Source: Lachnospiraceae bacterium (GTDB lineage Bacteria; Bacillota; Clostridia; Lachnospirales; Lachnospiraceae). Taken from it: a stretch of DNA of 64,000 nt. The stretch spans positions 62,001-126,000 of the forward strand of contig JAGBBP010000034.1 in assembly GCA_017938405.1 (NCBI GenBank), read 5' to 3'. The notes under the pieces are model-generated. The model made no database searches and was not told the origin of the DNA. It worked only from the letters and a program-made list of their open reading frames with translations. This document shows, one piece after another, positions 42,332 to 51,828 of this stretch. Every line of letters begins with the position of its first letter. The stretch's first letter is position 1. The position numbers and the translations under genes were made by a program.

Positions 42332-43451
42332 ATGGTAGAGTTGGATGCGATTAAGTATGAACTCTCCGGATTTGAGAAACCGCTGCTTGAAATGGGGGAT
42401 TCACTTTGACCTGGCAGGTAAGCGTGAGAAGATTCAGGAAATAGAAGCAATTATGCAGGAACCGAATTTTTGGGATAATGCGGATAAGTCGCAGGACTAT
42501 ATGAAGGAGTTGAAAAATCTCAAGGATGCGGTGGCTGACTATGACAGGTTAAAGACCGAGTATGAGGATGTGCAGACCTATCTGGAGATGGGGTATGAGT
42601 CCGGGGATGCGTCTTTGGTTCCGGAGGCGCAGGAGGCTCTGGAACTGTTTAAGAGCCATTATGAGCGGATGCATCTGGCGACACTTTTATGTGATGAGTA
42701 CGATAAAGAGGATGCGATTTTAACGTTGCATGCAGGGGCCGGCGGGACGGAGAGTTGTGACTGGGCTTCTATGCTTTGCCGTATGTACCAGCGTTGGGCG
42801 GATAAGCGGGGCTTTACCACAGAGATGATTGATTTCTTAGACGGTGACGAAGCCGGCTATAAATCGGTTACTTTGGAAATCCGGGGTGAAAATGCTTACG
42901 GTTATCTGAAATCGGAGCACGGCGTACATCGCCTGGTTCGTATTTCACCGTTTAATGCGGCGGGCAAACGCCAGACTTCTTTTGTATCCTGCGATATTAT
43001 GCCGGATTTAAAGGAAGCTCCGCAGGTGGAAATCGATGAAAAGGATTTACGAATCGATACGTATCGTTCCAGCGGTGCAGGCGGTCAGCATGTCAATAAA
43101 ACCTCTTCGGCAATTCGTATTACCCATTTGCCGACGGGAATTGTGGTGCAGTGCCAGAACGAACGCTCCCAGTTCCAGAACAAAGACAAAGCAATGCAGA
43201 TGTTAAAAGCGAAATTATATTTGTTGCAGGAGCAGCAGAATGCGGAAAAGGAATCCGGTATTCGGGGCGAGGTAAGAGATATTAATTTCGGTAACCAGAT
43301 ACGTTCTTACGTATTACAGCCGTATACGATGGTAAAGGATCACCGGACCAATGAAGAGGTGGGTAATGCCCAAACGGTATTGGACGGTAATCTGGACCCG
43401 TTTATGAATGCATATTTACGATGGAATGCAACAGGAAAAACAAAGGAGTAA
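42332..43451 (+). CDS. prfB: Peptide chain release factor 2, with programmed +1 frameshift
   Basis: Frame 0 starts at ATG 42332 and reads 25 codons to CTT, followed by TGA at 42407-42409. The +1 frame continues from GAC at 42408 to 43451, giving 372 residues. The slip site CTT TGA C, with GGGGG at 42394-42398 upstream, is the classical autoregulatory frameshift: low RF2 makes ribosomes pause at UGA and shift. RF2 releases peptides at UGA and UAA. The SPF motif (RISPFNAAG) and catalytic GGQ (SSGAGGQHVNKT) are present. Annotation as a single unshifted frame would misplace the start. The RBS is AAGGTGAG. Confidence 0.97.
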
Positions 43452-43472
43452 GCAGATAAAGGAGGTTTTTGT

Positions 43473-43931
43473 ATGGCAGAAAGAGACATTATTTTTCATG
43501 TGGGGCCGGAAGAGTACGGAATGGATGTGCAGGTAGTAACCGCAATCGAACCGATGATGGATATCGTGCCGGTACCGAATGCACCGACATGTGTGCTGGG
43601 GCTCATGAATTTGCGCGGAGAAGTGATTCCGGTGTACAGCTTGCGGAAGCGTTTCGGTTTGGAAGAACAGACGGATCCGGCAAAGAATAAGCTGATTGTT
43701 GCCCGTTATGACGGAAAGTCCATTGCATTTAAGGTGGATGAAGTGCTGGAAATGCAGGATTTTGAGGAGAATTCCGTTTCCGAAACTCCGAAAATAGCCA
43801 AGACCGCAAGAACCGCTTATGTCCGCGGAGTTGCCAATAAGCAGGGCAAGCTCGTGCTTTTGCTCAATCCTGCCGGCATGTATGAAGGAGACGAAGAAGA
43901 GCAGATGGAAGAGATTTTAAAGGCATTGTAA
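43473..43931 (+). CDS. cheW: Chemotaxis adaptor CheW
   Basis: The 152-residue protein is a single CheW domain: VGPEEYGMDVQVVTAIEPM, VPNAPTCVLGLMNLRGEVIPVYSLRKRF, and FKVDEVLEMQ. CheW links receptors to the CheA kinase. The strong AAAGGAGG RBS follows prfB by only ~20 bases. Its position away from other che genes suggests a secondary adaptor, perhaps for receptors such as the PilZ-containing one at 6252-8330; that pairing is speculation. Confidence 0.95.
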   Translation: MAERDIIFHVGPEEYGMDVQVVTAIEPMMDIVPVPNAPTCVLGLMNLRGEVIPVYSLRKRFGLEEQTDPAKNKLIVARYDGKSIAFKVDEVLEMQDFEENSVSETPKIAKTARTAYVRGVANKQGKLVLLLNPAGMYEGDEEEQMEEILKAL

Positions 43932-43933
43932 TT

Positions 43934-44779
43934 CTATTTTTGAAAGACATTGTGCCTGTTATAACTTGCCCGGTATTCGGAAGGGGAGAGCCCTGTCAGT
44001 TTCCGGAATGCATTGGAAAAATTGTGGGCATCGGAAAATCCCAAACTATATGCAATCTGGGAAATCGGGTGAGTGGTTTCGGATAAGGCGGATTTCGCAA
44101 CTTCCGCTTTTGCCTGTAATACTTGTTGTTTTAATGTGATACCTGCGTATTTTTTGAAAAACGTAGTCAGATACTTTTCGTTGTATCCGAAGTGGGCTGC
44201 GATTTCAGAAATACGCAGGTTTTCTTGTACGTGCCAGGAAATATAGTCAATGATGTCGTGGTACAGTTGTTCTTTTAGCTGCTTATCCTTTTGGAAAAGA
44301 TGGCTGCTTTGCGCGTGAAGTTCGGCCAGAATTGCACTGCAAAGGTAGCGGTTTAACGCAGTTTCTTTGTATCGTTTGTCAGAATCCTGCAACTGTTTCA
44401 TTAAAATAATCATACGTTCCGGGGAAGACAGGGGGCCGGTTACCGGAACGTGTAAAAAGCTTGGCGGGCAATCGGTGGTATCTGCAAGTAACAGATGGTC
44501 CTGCTGCTCGTTATGGTATCCGAAATGAAGCCAGTAAAAATGGCAGTCGCCGGATTGGGTGCCGTGTTGATACGGGGTAGGCGGCATGAGCAGATATTCT
44601 CCTTTATGAACGACATATTCGTTTTCGTGGTCGCCGATAAAAAGAGTGCCTTCCGTGACTACCATAAGCTCATAATCCTCCCGGCTCCGGGTCATATGGA
44701 TCCAGTCTTTGTTTGGAGATGTGAATTTTCCACACCAATGATAGGTGAATTCACGCGTGGAGTCAAAACAGAGTATCAT
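43934..44779 (-). CDS. AraC-family transcriptional regulator
   Basis: The 281-residue protein has an N-terminal cupin-like sensor (EYVVHKGEYLLMPPTPYQHG). It has the two AraC helix-turn-helix motifs in the C-terminal 100 residues: LRISEIAAHFGYNEKYLTTFFKK, and ISQIAYSLGFSDAHNFSNAFRKLTG. This type often senses a sugar and activates neighbouring glycoside hydrolase genes. It is divergent from the GH127 gene, with 227 bases between them, so that gene is the likely target. Confidence 0.92.
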   Translation of the reverse strand: MILCFDSTREFTYHWCGKFTSPNKDWIHMTRSREDYELMVVTEGTLFIGDHENEYVVHKGEYLLMPPTPYQHGTQSGDCHFYWLHFGYHNEQQDHLLLADTTDCPPSFLHVPVTGPLSSPERMIILMKQLQDSDKRYKETALNRYLCSAILAELHAQSSHLFQKDKQLKEQLYHDIIDYISWHVQENLRISEIAAHFGYNEKYLTTFFKKYAGITLKQQVLQAKAEVAKSALSETTHPISQIAYSLGFSDAHNFSNAFRKLTGLSPSEYRASYNRHNVFQK

Positions 44780-45006
44780 AGGAATTCCTTTCTTGAAAAC
44801 ACAAAGATGTGAGACGAAAAATCATTTGGTCAAAAATAGTATATCACAGATGCAAAAGAATAGAAAATAACTTTTTCACACTTTTTGTAACTTTTTTAGA
44901 TTCCCATTTGTATTCTGCTGTGCCATACTGGAAACGATAAGAAACGCAGTGTAAAGTGTTTGTAAGCGGGAGAGAAACGTTACGAAGATGAGAAGGAGGA
45001 GAAAAG

Positions 45007-47424
45007 ATGGAGTTAAGCGGAAACAAAGCAATGGCGTTAAGAAGGGTATCCATGAGGGATCCCTATTTATTGAATGCCTTTGAAAAGGAAGTTCTTTATT
45101 TGACGGCCTTTGATACGGATAAATTATTGGCGGGGTTTCGGGAAACCGCCGGTGTGGATATGAGAGGAGCTACCCGGTATGAAGGCTGGGAAAGCATGTT
45201 AATCGGCGGACATACGCTGGGACACTATATGACAGCGTGCGTCAGAAGCTGTGAATCGGCCAATTGTAAGGAAGAAGACAGGCAGGAGTTACTGGAGATT
45301 TTAAAACGCCTGATTGATGGTCTGGATGAGTGCCAGGAGGCGGGAAAGACCGGCTTTTTATTCGGTGCCGCTATTTTAGACAAAAACAATGTGGAGTTGC
45401 AGTTTGACCATATAGAAGAAAATAAAACCAATATTATTACCCAGGCATGGGTACCGTGGTACACCATGCATAAGTTGTTGGAAGGTCTTGTGTCCATGGC
45501 AAATATGGATGTGGATGGTACATTTGCAAAGGAAATCAAGGCAACCACAAAGCAGGTGATTTCGAAGTTGGCAGACTGGGTATACAGAAGGACAAGCGGT
45601 TGGAGCGAGGAAACCCACCGGACGGTGTTGGGCATCGAATACGGCGGAATGAACGACTGCATGTACGATGTGTATATGATTACCGGGAAACCGGAACATC
45701 TGGAAGCGGCCCATGCCTTTGACCAGACGGAACTGTTTGAACGGGTATTGCATGCCGGCGCGGGTGACAATATTTTAAATAATCATCATGCCAACACAAC
45801 GATACCGAAGTTTCTCGGTGCATTAAATCGTTATGAAGTAACCGGAGAAGTAAAATATCTGGAGTATGTTACTCACTTTTGGAAGCTGGTAACGGAGCAT
45901 CATACGTATATTACCGGCGGAAACAGTGAATGGGAGCATTTCGGGGAAGACCGGATTTTGGATAAAGAACGGACGAATTGTAATTGCGAAACCTGTAATG
46001 TGTATAATATGCAAAAGATGACGAAGAAACTTTTTCAGATTACGGGAGATGTGAAGTACGCGGATTGGTTCGAGAATACCTACCTGAACTCCGTTTTGTC
46101 TTCCCAGAACCCGGAAACCGGAATGACGACCTATTTCCAGCCCATGGCCAGCGGGTATTATAAAGTATACGGAGAACGTTTTAATAAGTTCTGGTGCTGT
46201 ACCGGAACCGGCATGGAAAATTTTGCAAAGTTACAGGAAGGGTTTTATTTTGCAAAAGAGGATGCGTTGATTGTGAATCAGTATATGGCATCCTCCGTGG
46301 AATTTGAAGGTGTCACGGTTACCATGGACGCGGACATTCCGCGGTCGGAAAAAGTATGTGTACGAGTGGGCAAGGAATTTTCCGGAAAGCTGTTATTCCG
46401 TTTACCGGACTGGCTGGCGGCGGATGCAGCGATTGCCGTAAACGGAAAACCGTATGTGTATGAGACTGTGGGAGAGGTTTGGGAAGATACGGACGGTACA
46501 CGGGAGGAAGCCTGTGAGGCACGAAAGGGATATGCCTTGGTAGAGGGACCTTTTGCTGCAGATACAAAGATTGAGCTTGTGCTTCCGATGAAAGTGGTGG
46601 CGTATAATCTTCCGGATGGAGAGAATACCTATGGTTTCAAGTATGGGCCGGTGGTGCTCAGCGCACTTTTGGGAACGAAGGATATGGTGGATACCACAAC
46701 CGGTGTGAATGTTACCATACCAAGTAACCGTGTGATTGAAGAAACGTACCTGCCGTCGGGAAATGAAAGAATTACGGTAAATGAAGGTAGTGTGGCGGAT
46801 TATATGAAGCAGATTGATAAACATCTGGTTCGCAGGGGAGAGGAACTCCGGTTTGCCCTGAAGGGAACCGATGCAACGCTTACGTATGTGCCGCACTATG
46901 CACAGTATAAGGAACGTTACGGTATCTATTTTATTTTTACGGACAGTATTGCTTCGGGGAACAAAATGACGGAGGAATTAACACGTATCGATACGGTACA
47001 ACCGGGCTACGGGCAATATGAAAACGACAGCCTTCATAATATGACGGAGAAGGGGGCTGGTTCGGTAGGAACTACGGCGGGCGGAACTTCCCGTTATGCA
47101 AAGGCGGGCGGAAGTTTTTCTTATACCATGATAGTAAATCCGGAAGGTACGGGACTTCTTGCTACGTTTAGAAACGCGGACGCCGGAAAAGGAATCCGGA
47201 TTACGGTGGAAGATGTGACGGTGTATGAGACGGTATTGGAATGCAAAAGTGAGGAAGAATATTTCGATGTTTTAATACCGGTTCCGCAGGAAGCAATGAA
47301 TTATCTAGAGAAGCGATTTGTCAATTTCGGTGAAAAGAAGTTGCTTACATTTGAGTTCTGTGGAACGGAAGGAGAGGAATCGGCCGCAATATGCCAGTTC
47401 TTATATACGGTAGAGATGAATTGA
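45007..47424 (+). CDS. GH127 beta-L-arabinofuranosidase
   Basis: The 805-residue protein is a GH127 (DUF1680) enzyme. The catalytic Zn-thiolate site is visible: Glu328 and Cys330 in CNCETCN, and Cys397-Cys398 in FWCCTGTG. They align with Glu338, Cys340, Cys417 and Cys418 of Bifidobacterium HypBA1. It cleaves terminal beta-L-arabinofuranose from plant glycans such as extensin or arabinan oligosaccharides. There is no signal peptide, so it acts on imported oligosaccharides. Beta-sandwich domains fill the C-terminal half. The RBS is GAAGGAGG. AraC control from the divergent gene is likely. Confidence 0.93.
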   Translation: MELSGNKAMALRRVSMRDPYLLNAFEKEVLYLTAFDTDKLLAGFRETAGVDMRGATRYEGWESMLIGGHTLGHYMTACVRSCESANCKEEDRQELLEILKRLIDGLDECQEAGKTGFLFGAAILDKNNVELQFDHIEENKTNIITQAWVPWYTMHKLLEGLVSMANMDVDGTFAKEIKATTKQVISKLADWVYRRTSGWSEETHRTVLGIEYGGMNDCMYDVYMITGKPEHLEAAHAFDQTELFERVLHAGAGDNILNNHHANTTIPKFLGALNRYEVTGEVKYLEYVTHFWKLVTEHHTYITGGNSEWEHFGEDRILDKERTNCNCETCNVYNMQKMTKKLFQITGDVKYADWFENTYLNSVLSSQNPETGMTTYFQPMASGYYKVYGERFNKFWCCTGTGMENFAKLQEGFYFAKEDALIVNQYMASSVEFEGVTVTMDADIPRSEKVCVRVGKEFSGKLLFRLPDWLAADAAIAVNGKPYVYETVGEVWEDTDGTREEACEARKGYALVEGPFAADTKIELVLPMKVVAYNLPDGENTYGFKYGPVVLSALLGTKDMVDTTTGVNVTIPSNRVIEETYLPSGNERITVNEGSVADYMKQIDKHLVRRGEELRFALKGTDATLTYVPHYAQYKERYGIYFIFTDSIASGNKMTEELTRIDTVQPGYGQYENDSLHNMTEKGAGSVGTTAGGTSRYAKAGGSFSYTMIVNPEGTGLLATFRNADAGKGIRITVEDVTVYETVLECKSEEEYFDVLIPVPQEAMNYLEKRFVNFGEKKLLTFEFCGTEGEESAAICQFLYTVEMN

Positions 47425-47486
47425 ATCCGCTGAAATGCAGGGAATTCGTGCGGTCGGATACTAACGGATAATGTAAGAGAATTAAA

Positions 47487-47532
47487 AAAGGAGTACTTTT
47501 CAACGGTATAACCTATCGGAAAGTGCTCCTTC
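47487..47532. terminator. Hairpin between GH127 and MATE genes
   Basis: AAGGAGTACTTTT (about 47488-47500) and AAAGTGCTCCTT (about 47520-47531) pair with one wobble. An A run on the left gives a T run for the minus strand, so it mainly terminates the MATE gene. Confidence 0.75.
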
Positions 47533-47546
47533 TATGTCTGTAAAAA

Positions 47547-49022
47547 CTATGCCGCCTCGTTTTTTAATTTAATCAGTTTCCATTTCCCGCTGTTATAGCG
47601 AAGGAAAACAAGGGCGCTTCGCAACAGCTGGTCGCAAGCCAGTGCAATCCATGCACCGTAAAGGTCCAAACCTAAGTTTACCAAGAGAATTGCAACCGCC
47701 GGACGTACAAACAATACGGTGATAGTGGTAATTTTTGCGGTGGATTTGGTATCTCCGGCACCGCGAAGGCCTCCGGCAATGATGAACTGGGAGGTCTGGA
47801 ACGGTTGTAAAAATGCCACGAAAAGCATAATTCGTCCGCCCATTTTGATGATCTCCGGGTCTTTGTTGTAAAGGCTGACGATGTCTCCGCCGAAGAATGC
47901 AAAAGTAACGGTAAGCAAAAGTGCAACGGCAAAACCGATATTACGGGTTTTGCTGCAATAGGACTGAGCCATGTCGGGACGTCTGCGTCCTAAGGACTGT
48001 CCCACCAGGGAGGTGGCGGATACCGCAAAGGCCTGACCGGTCATAAAGGACAAGGCCTGGATGTTCATACATACCTGATGGGTGGCAAAGGCGGTGGTGC
48101 TTAAGGAAGCTACGGTCTTTGCAAATATTACCATACCGGCTCGCATTAAAAGCTGTTCGATTGCGGCAGGAATACCGATGGCAGTCATGTTATGTAACAT
48201 CAATTTATCCGGTTTGAATCCCTTTCCCGGTTCTAACTTTAAAAAGGTATTTCCCCGTAGAATAACACACAGAGCAATCACGAACGCAACCAACTGGCCG
48301 ATTACGGTGGCGATGGAAGCGCCCGCAACGCCAAGTTCCGGGAAGCCTAAGTTTCCGCCGATGAGTAACCAGTTAAAGATTACATTGACGCCGTTTGCAA
48401 TCAGGTTATAAATCATGCAGGTACGGGAGTCACCCACGGCACGTAGTCCTGCGGTAATGGTGCTGGTCAGTGCCACTGTGGCAAAGCCCGCCAGCTGAAT
48501 CTGTAAATATACGGTAGCCTGTTGAATGATGGATTCGCCTTTACCACCCATGAAAATAATCATTGGGCGGGCGAAAATCACACCTATTACCGACAAAAGG
48601 AACGTGGCAATAAAGGTAAACATCATACCCTGCCGCAGTACCAGATTTGCCTTTTCTTTGTCGCCCTGACCTTTGTAACGGGCAATGAGGGCCGTTACAC
48701 CGGTATTCATGGCAACGAATGCGGTCATTAACAGAAATTTCGGTTGTGTAGTGAGACCGACAGCGGTAATGGCATCCACACCTAATTGAGGATTGGCTTC
48801 TCCGCCGATGCCGCCTACCATCATCATATCTACCATGGAAACCAGCTGGGTCAATAAAAGTTCAATAAAGCTGGGCCATGCAATTTGTACAATATCTTTG
48901 TATAATTCCTTGGATTTTACACCTTCCGGAAGCTTGTTGGATACCTTTAAGTCACCGGACACCCCGGAATCGCCCCAAGGCAGGCGGTCCAGCGTGGTTT
49001 GTAATGCTTTCTTTTCTTTCAT
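47547..49022 (-). CDS. MATE-family efflux transporter
   Basis: The 491-residue protein has about 12 hydrophobic segments and MATE landmarks, such as IVQIAWPSFIELLLTQLVSMVDMMMVG near the start and a second internal repeat GIPAAIEQLLMRAGMVIFAK. It probably exports drugs or metabolites in exchange for Na+ or H+. The first 35 residues form a hydrophilic extension before TM1. It stands between two glycosidase genes but on the opposite strand, so it need not be related to them. Confidence 0.93.
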   Translation of the reverse strand: MKEKKALQTTLDRLPWGDSGVSGDLKVSNKLPEGVKSKELYKDIVQIAWPSFIELLLTQLVSMVDMMMVGGIGGEANPQLGVDAITAVGLTTQPKFLLMTAFVAMNTGVTALIARYKGQGDKEKANLVLRQGMMFTFIATFLLSVIGVIFARPMIIFMGGKGESIIQQATVYLQIQLAGFATVALTSTITAGLRAVGDSRTCMIYNLIANGVNVIFNWLLIGGNLGFPELGVAGASIATVIGQLVAFVIALCVILRGNTFLKLEPGKGFKPDKLMLHNMTAIGIPAAIEQLLMRAGMVIFAKTVASLSTTAFATHQVCMNIQALSFMTGQAFAVSATSLVGQSLGRRRPDMAQSYCSKTRNIGFAVALLLTVTFAFFGGDIVSLYNKDPEIIKMGGRIMLFVAFLQPFQTSQFIIAGGLRGAGDTKSTAKITTITVLFVRPAVAILLVNLGLDLYGAWIALACDQLLRSALVFLRYNSGKWKLIKLKNEAA

Positions 49023-49290
49023 TTGTTCTACCCTTCTTTCAAAGAAATATTATAGTACTTTGCAATAAGTTAATCAAGTAGAATTCTAATTTATTCACGA
49101 TTTATTTAGAATTGCCATAAATATATTAAGGTTTATTTCATCTTATTCCGAAGAAGGAACATACGCTGGACGATAAACGAAAAATGTGCTATTATTAAAA
49201 CATGGGACAGGTGATTGAAATGTCGGAAAAGAAACTCTTTTTGTTGCGATATTAACATCTGTACAATAGAGAGAAAGGAAGGTATTCAGA

Positions 49291-51300
49291 ATGATTCTTT
49301 ATGTAAATCAGAATGCGGGCCGTGAAGGGGACGGTAGCAAAGAGATGCCGTTTAAACGAATCAACGAGGCGGCAAAGGTGGCAAAACCGGGAGATGAGGT
49401 TGTGGTTGCTCCGGGTATTTACAGAGAGTATGTAGACCCGGTGAATGCGGGCCTTCCGGATGCCAGAATTACGTACCGTAGCGAGATACCGCTTGGTGCG
49501 GTAATTACCGGCGCGGAGGATGCGACGGGTTGGAAGCATTATGAGGGAAATGTTTGGGTGTATCGTGTAAACAACGGTGTATTCGGTGATTATAATCCGT
49601 ACACCACGTATGTAATGGGTGACTGGTATTTTGCCCCGGTGGTACGTCATACCGGCGCGGTGTATTTGAACGACCGCCAGTTGTACGAGACAGTGACGTT
49701 GGAAGAGTGTATTAAAGCGGAGGTTTACAAGCCGTCCTGGGAGCCGGAGTGGTCCGTTTATAAGTGGTACACGGAGCAGGATAAAGATAGAAACGAGACG
49801 GTGATTTATGCCAACTTCCAGGGGAAGAACCCGAACGAAGAAAAGGTAGAGATTAATGTCCGCAGAAATTGCTTTATGCCGTCGAAGACCGGCGTGAATT
49901 ATATTACGGTCAGCGGATTTAATATGAACAAGGCTGCTACTACCTGGGCGCCGCCGGCAGCATATCAGGATGGTCTCATCGGTCCGCACTGGAGTAAAGG
50001 CTGGATTATCGAGGATTGCGAAATCAGCAATAGTAAGTGCAGCGGTATTTCTCTCGGTAAGTACTACGACGAAGAGAATGATCACTATTTCACCAATAAA
50101 TACGTGAAGAGCCCGACCCAGATGGAGCGTGATGCGGTTTGCCGCGGACAGTATCACGGATGGTTAAAGGAGAATATCGGCGGTCATATTGTAAGACGTT
50201 GTCACATTTACCGTTGTGAGCAGACCGGTATTGTGGGCCGTATGGGCTGTGTGTTCAGCCTGATTGAGGATAATCACATTCACCACATCAACAATATGCA
50301 GCAGTTGGGCGGTGCGGAGATTTCCGGCATTAAGCTTCATGCGGCAATCGATGTGGTGATGCGTAGAAATCATATTCATCATTCCACCATGGGTATTTGG
50401 TGTGACTGGCAGGCCCAGGGTACCCGTATTTCCCAGAACCTTCTTCATGACAACTATATGCCGGAGGGGGCTACCCGTGCGGAAGGTGCCATGATGTGTC
50501 AGGATATCTTTGTTGAGGTAAGCCACGGTCCGACTTTGATTGATAACAATATCATGCTGTCCAAGGCTTCCGTCCGTGTGGCAACGGAGGGTGTGGCATT
50601 GGTACATAATCTGATTTTGGGTGCCTTTACTTCGGTGGGTGGCGGTACGGATAATACGGTAAACGGCAAGAATCAGCCGCGTTACACCCCGTATCATATC
50701 CGACATCGTACCGAGGTGGCAGGCTTTATGACCATCCTTCACGGCGATAACCGGTTCTACAACAATATTTTCGTACAGAACTGGCCGGTGGAGGTGCAGG
50801 AAGAGAAGGAAGACATGGGCTTCCGCATGCGGGAAAACGATGTGGTAGGTACGGAAATTTGGAACGGTTATCCGACCTATGAGGAGTGGTTGTCTCATTT
50901 TGAGTTCGATAAGCCGGCCAATATGGGAAAGCTGGCCCAGTGGCACTTTGACCACCTTCCGGTTTGGTCCAAGGGAAATGCGTTCTTTAACGGCGCAAAG
51001 GCTTGGGAGCATGAGGAGAACTTCCTGATGGATGATACCAACAAGGTATTTGTTGAACTGGAGGAGAAGGACGGCAAGTATACCTTAAAGACCAATGTAT
51101 ATGACTTCCTGGGTGACTTCCGTGCCGGTATGGTAACCAGTGATATTTTAGGCTGTGCCTTTGAGCCGGAGCAGCGTTTTGAAGATCCGGACGGTACGGC
51201 AATTACCTTTGATACCGACTATCTGGGCGAGCATCGTCCGGTAGAACCGGTTCCGGGACCGTTTGCCAGCAAGGAGGCAGCGGCGAAATTACTTTTCTAG
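49291..51300 (+). CDS. GH120 beta-xylosidase (XylC-like)
   Basis: The 669-residue protein is a right-handed beta-helix enzyme closely resembling Thermoanaerobacterium saccharolyticum XylC. Shared blocks include TVIYANFQGKNPNEEKVEIN, WAPPAAYQDGLIGPHWSKGW and AEISGIKLHAAIDV. The acid/base and nucleophile fall at Glu343 and Asp372, matching XylC Glu353 and Asp382 with a constant offset of 10. It releases xylose from xylo-oligosaccharides. There is no signal peptide, so it is intracellular. The context around the nucleophile is CDWQAQ where I recall XylC as LDWEAQ. The RBS is AAAGGAAGG. A long palindrome follows. Confidence 0.92.
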   Translation: MILYVNQNAGREGDGSKEMPFKRINEAAKVAKPGDEVVVAPGIYREYVDPVNAGLPDARITYRSEIPLGAVITGAEDATGWKHYEGNVWVYRVNNGVFGDYNPYTTYVMGDWYFAPVVRHTGAVYLNDRQLYETVTLEECIKAEVYKPSWEPEWSVYKWYTEQDKDRNETVIYANFQGKNPNEEKVEINVRRNCFMPSKTGVNYITVSGFNMNKAATTWAPPAAYQDGLIGPHWSKGWIIEDCEISNSKCSGISLGKYYDEENDHYFTNKYVKSPTQMERDAVCRGQYHGWLKENIGGHIVRRCHIYRCEQTGIVGRMGCVFSLIEDNHIHHINNMQQLGGAEISGIKLHAAIDVVMRRNHIHHSTMGIWCDWQAQGTRISQNLLHDNYMPEGATRAEGAMMCQDIFVEVSHGPTLIDNNIMLSKASVRVATEGVALVHNLILGAFTSVGGGTDNTVNGKNQPRYTPYHIRHRTEVAGFMTILHGDNRFYNNIFVQNWPVEVQEEKEDMGFRMRENDVVGTEIWNGYPTYEEWLSHFEFDKPANMGKLAQWHFDHLPVWSKGNAFFNGAKAWEHEENFLMDDTNKVFVELEEKDGKYTLKTNVYDFLGDFRAGMVTSDILGCAFEPEQRFEDPDGTAITFDTDYLGEHRPVEPVPGPFASKEAAAKLLF

Positions 51301-51309
51301 ATTCTAGTA

Positions 51310-51337
51310 AAGGGGGCAGAAATTGCCCCCTTTTTTG
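51310..51337 (+). terminator. Terminator of the GH120 gene
   Basis: GGGGGCA (51312-51318) and TGCCCCC (51324-51330) pair around a short loop, followed by TTTTTT. It also forms the outer end of the palindrome 51310-51708. Confidence 0.85.
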
Positions 51338-51708
51338 TGGAAGTTTCGAACAGTGGCGGCGGTATAGATGATTTCATTTTTGCAAGTCGCAACGCGACCT
51401 CAAACTTCCTCTAACCGGTTCTAAAGTTACCGGAAAGGACACTGCCATATTCTACAAGAACCCGCTCTCGCTCTTGCAGCAACGTAGCAGTACTAGGCTC
51501 GAAAGTACCTCGCCAAGTGCTGACGTTGCTTTAAGGTTCTTTTTAGAATATGGCAGTGTCCTTTCTGTAAAGGTAACTTAAGAACCGCTAAGAGGAGTTT
51601 TCGACTGAGTTAAAAGCGTGACCCTTTGGGAAAAGTAAAAAGAAGTTATTTTATTACCGTCACCGTTCTGTGTTTCAAAAAGAGAGGGCAATTTCTGCAC
51701 CCCTTCTT
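51310..51708. repeat. ~400-base imperfect palindrome
   Basis: The left half (51310-51505) and the reverse complement of the right half (51510-51708) match along most of their length. The inner arms 51402-51462 and 51535-51602 are nearly perfect, including a 20+ base exact block (about 51434-51455 with 51542-51564). Outside that, AAGGGG...GCAGAAATTGCCC recurs in inverted form at 51684-51708. The apex has AGCAACGT/ACGTTGCT (51478-51485, 51523-51530). Compensating differences between arms suggest the fold is maintained. No gene is seen inside. It may be a structured RNA, a MITE-like element or a giant terminator. Confidence 0.7.
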
Positions 51709-51828
51709 GCAAGTGTAGATAAAATACATTATTTTCGTCGGTGTAGTTCCTTTTACCGCTCTTTTGGTGTATAATGAAGATGAGGATATGAGTGTTACAA
51801 CGGGTTTTATAAATTAGGGGGCTTACAT

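Noticed and set aside
49252..51012. Two long minus-strand frames (301 and 282 codons) opposite the GH120 gene
   Set aside because: They are shadows of the GH120 coding frame, whose family match is unambiguous.
51310..51708. Group II intron or retron msr-msd as explanation for the long palindrome
   Set aside because: No reverse transcriptase is nearby, and the simple two-arm fold lacks a recognisable group II intron domain V.
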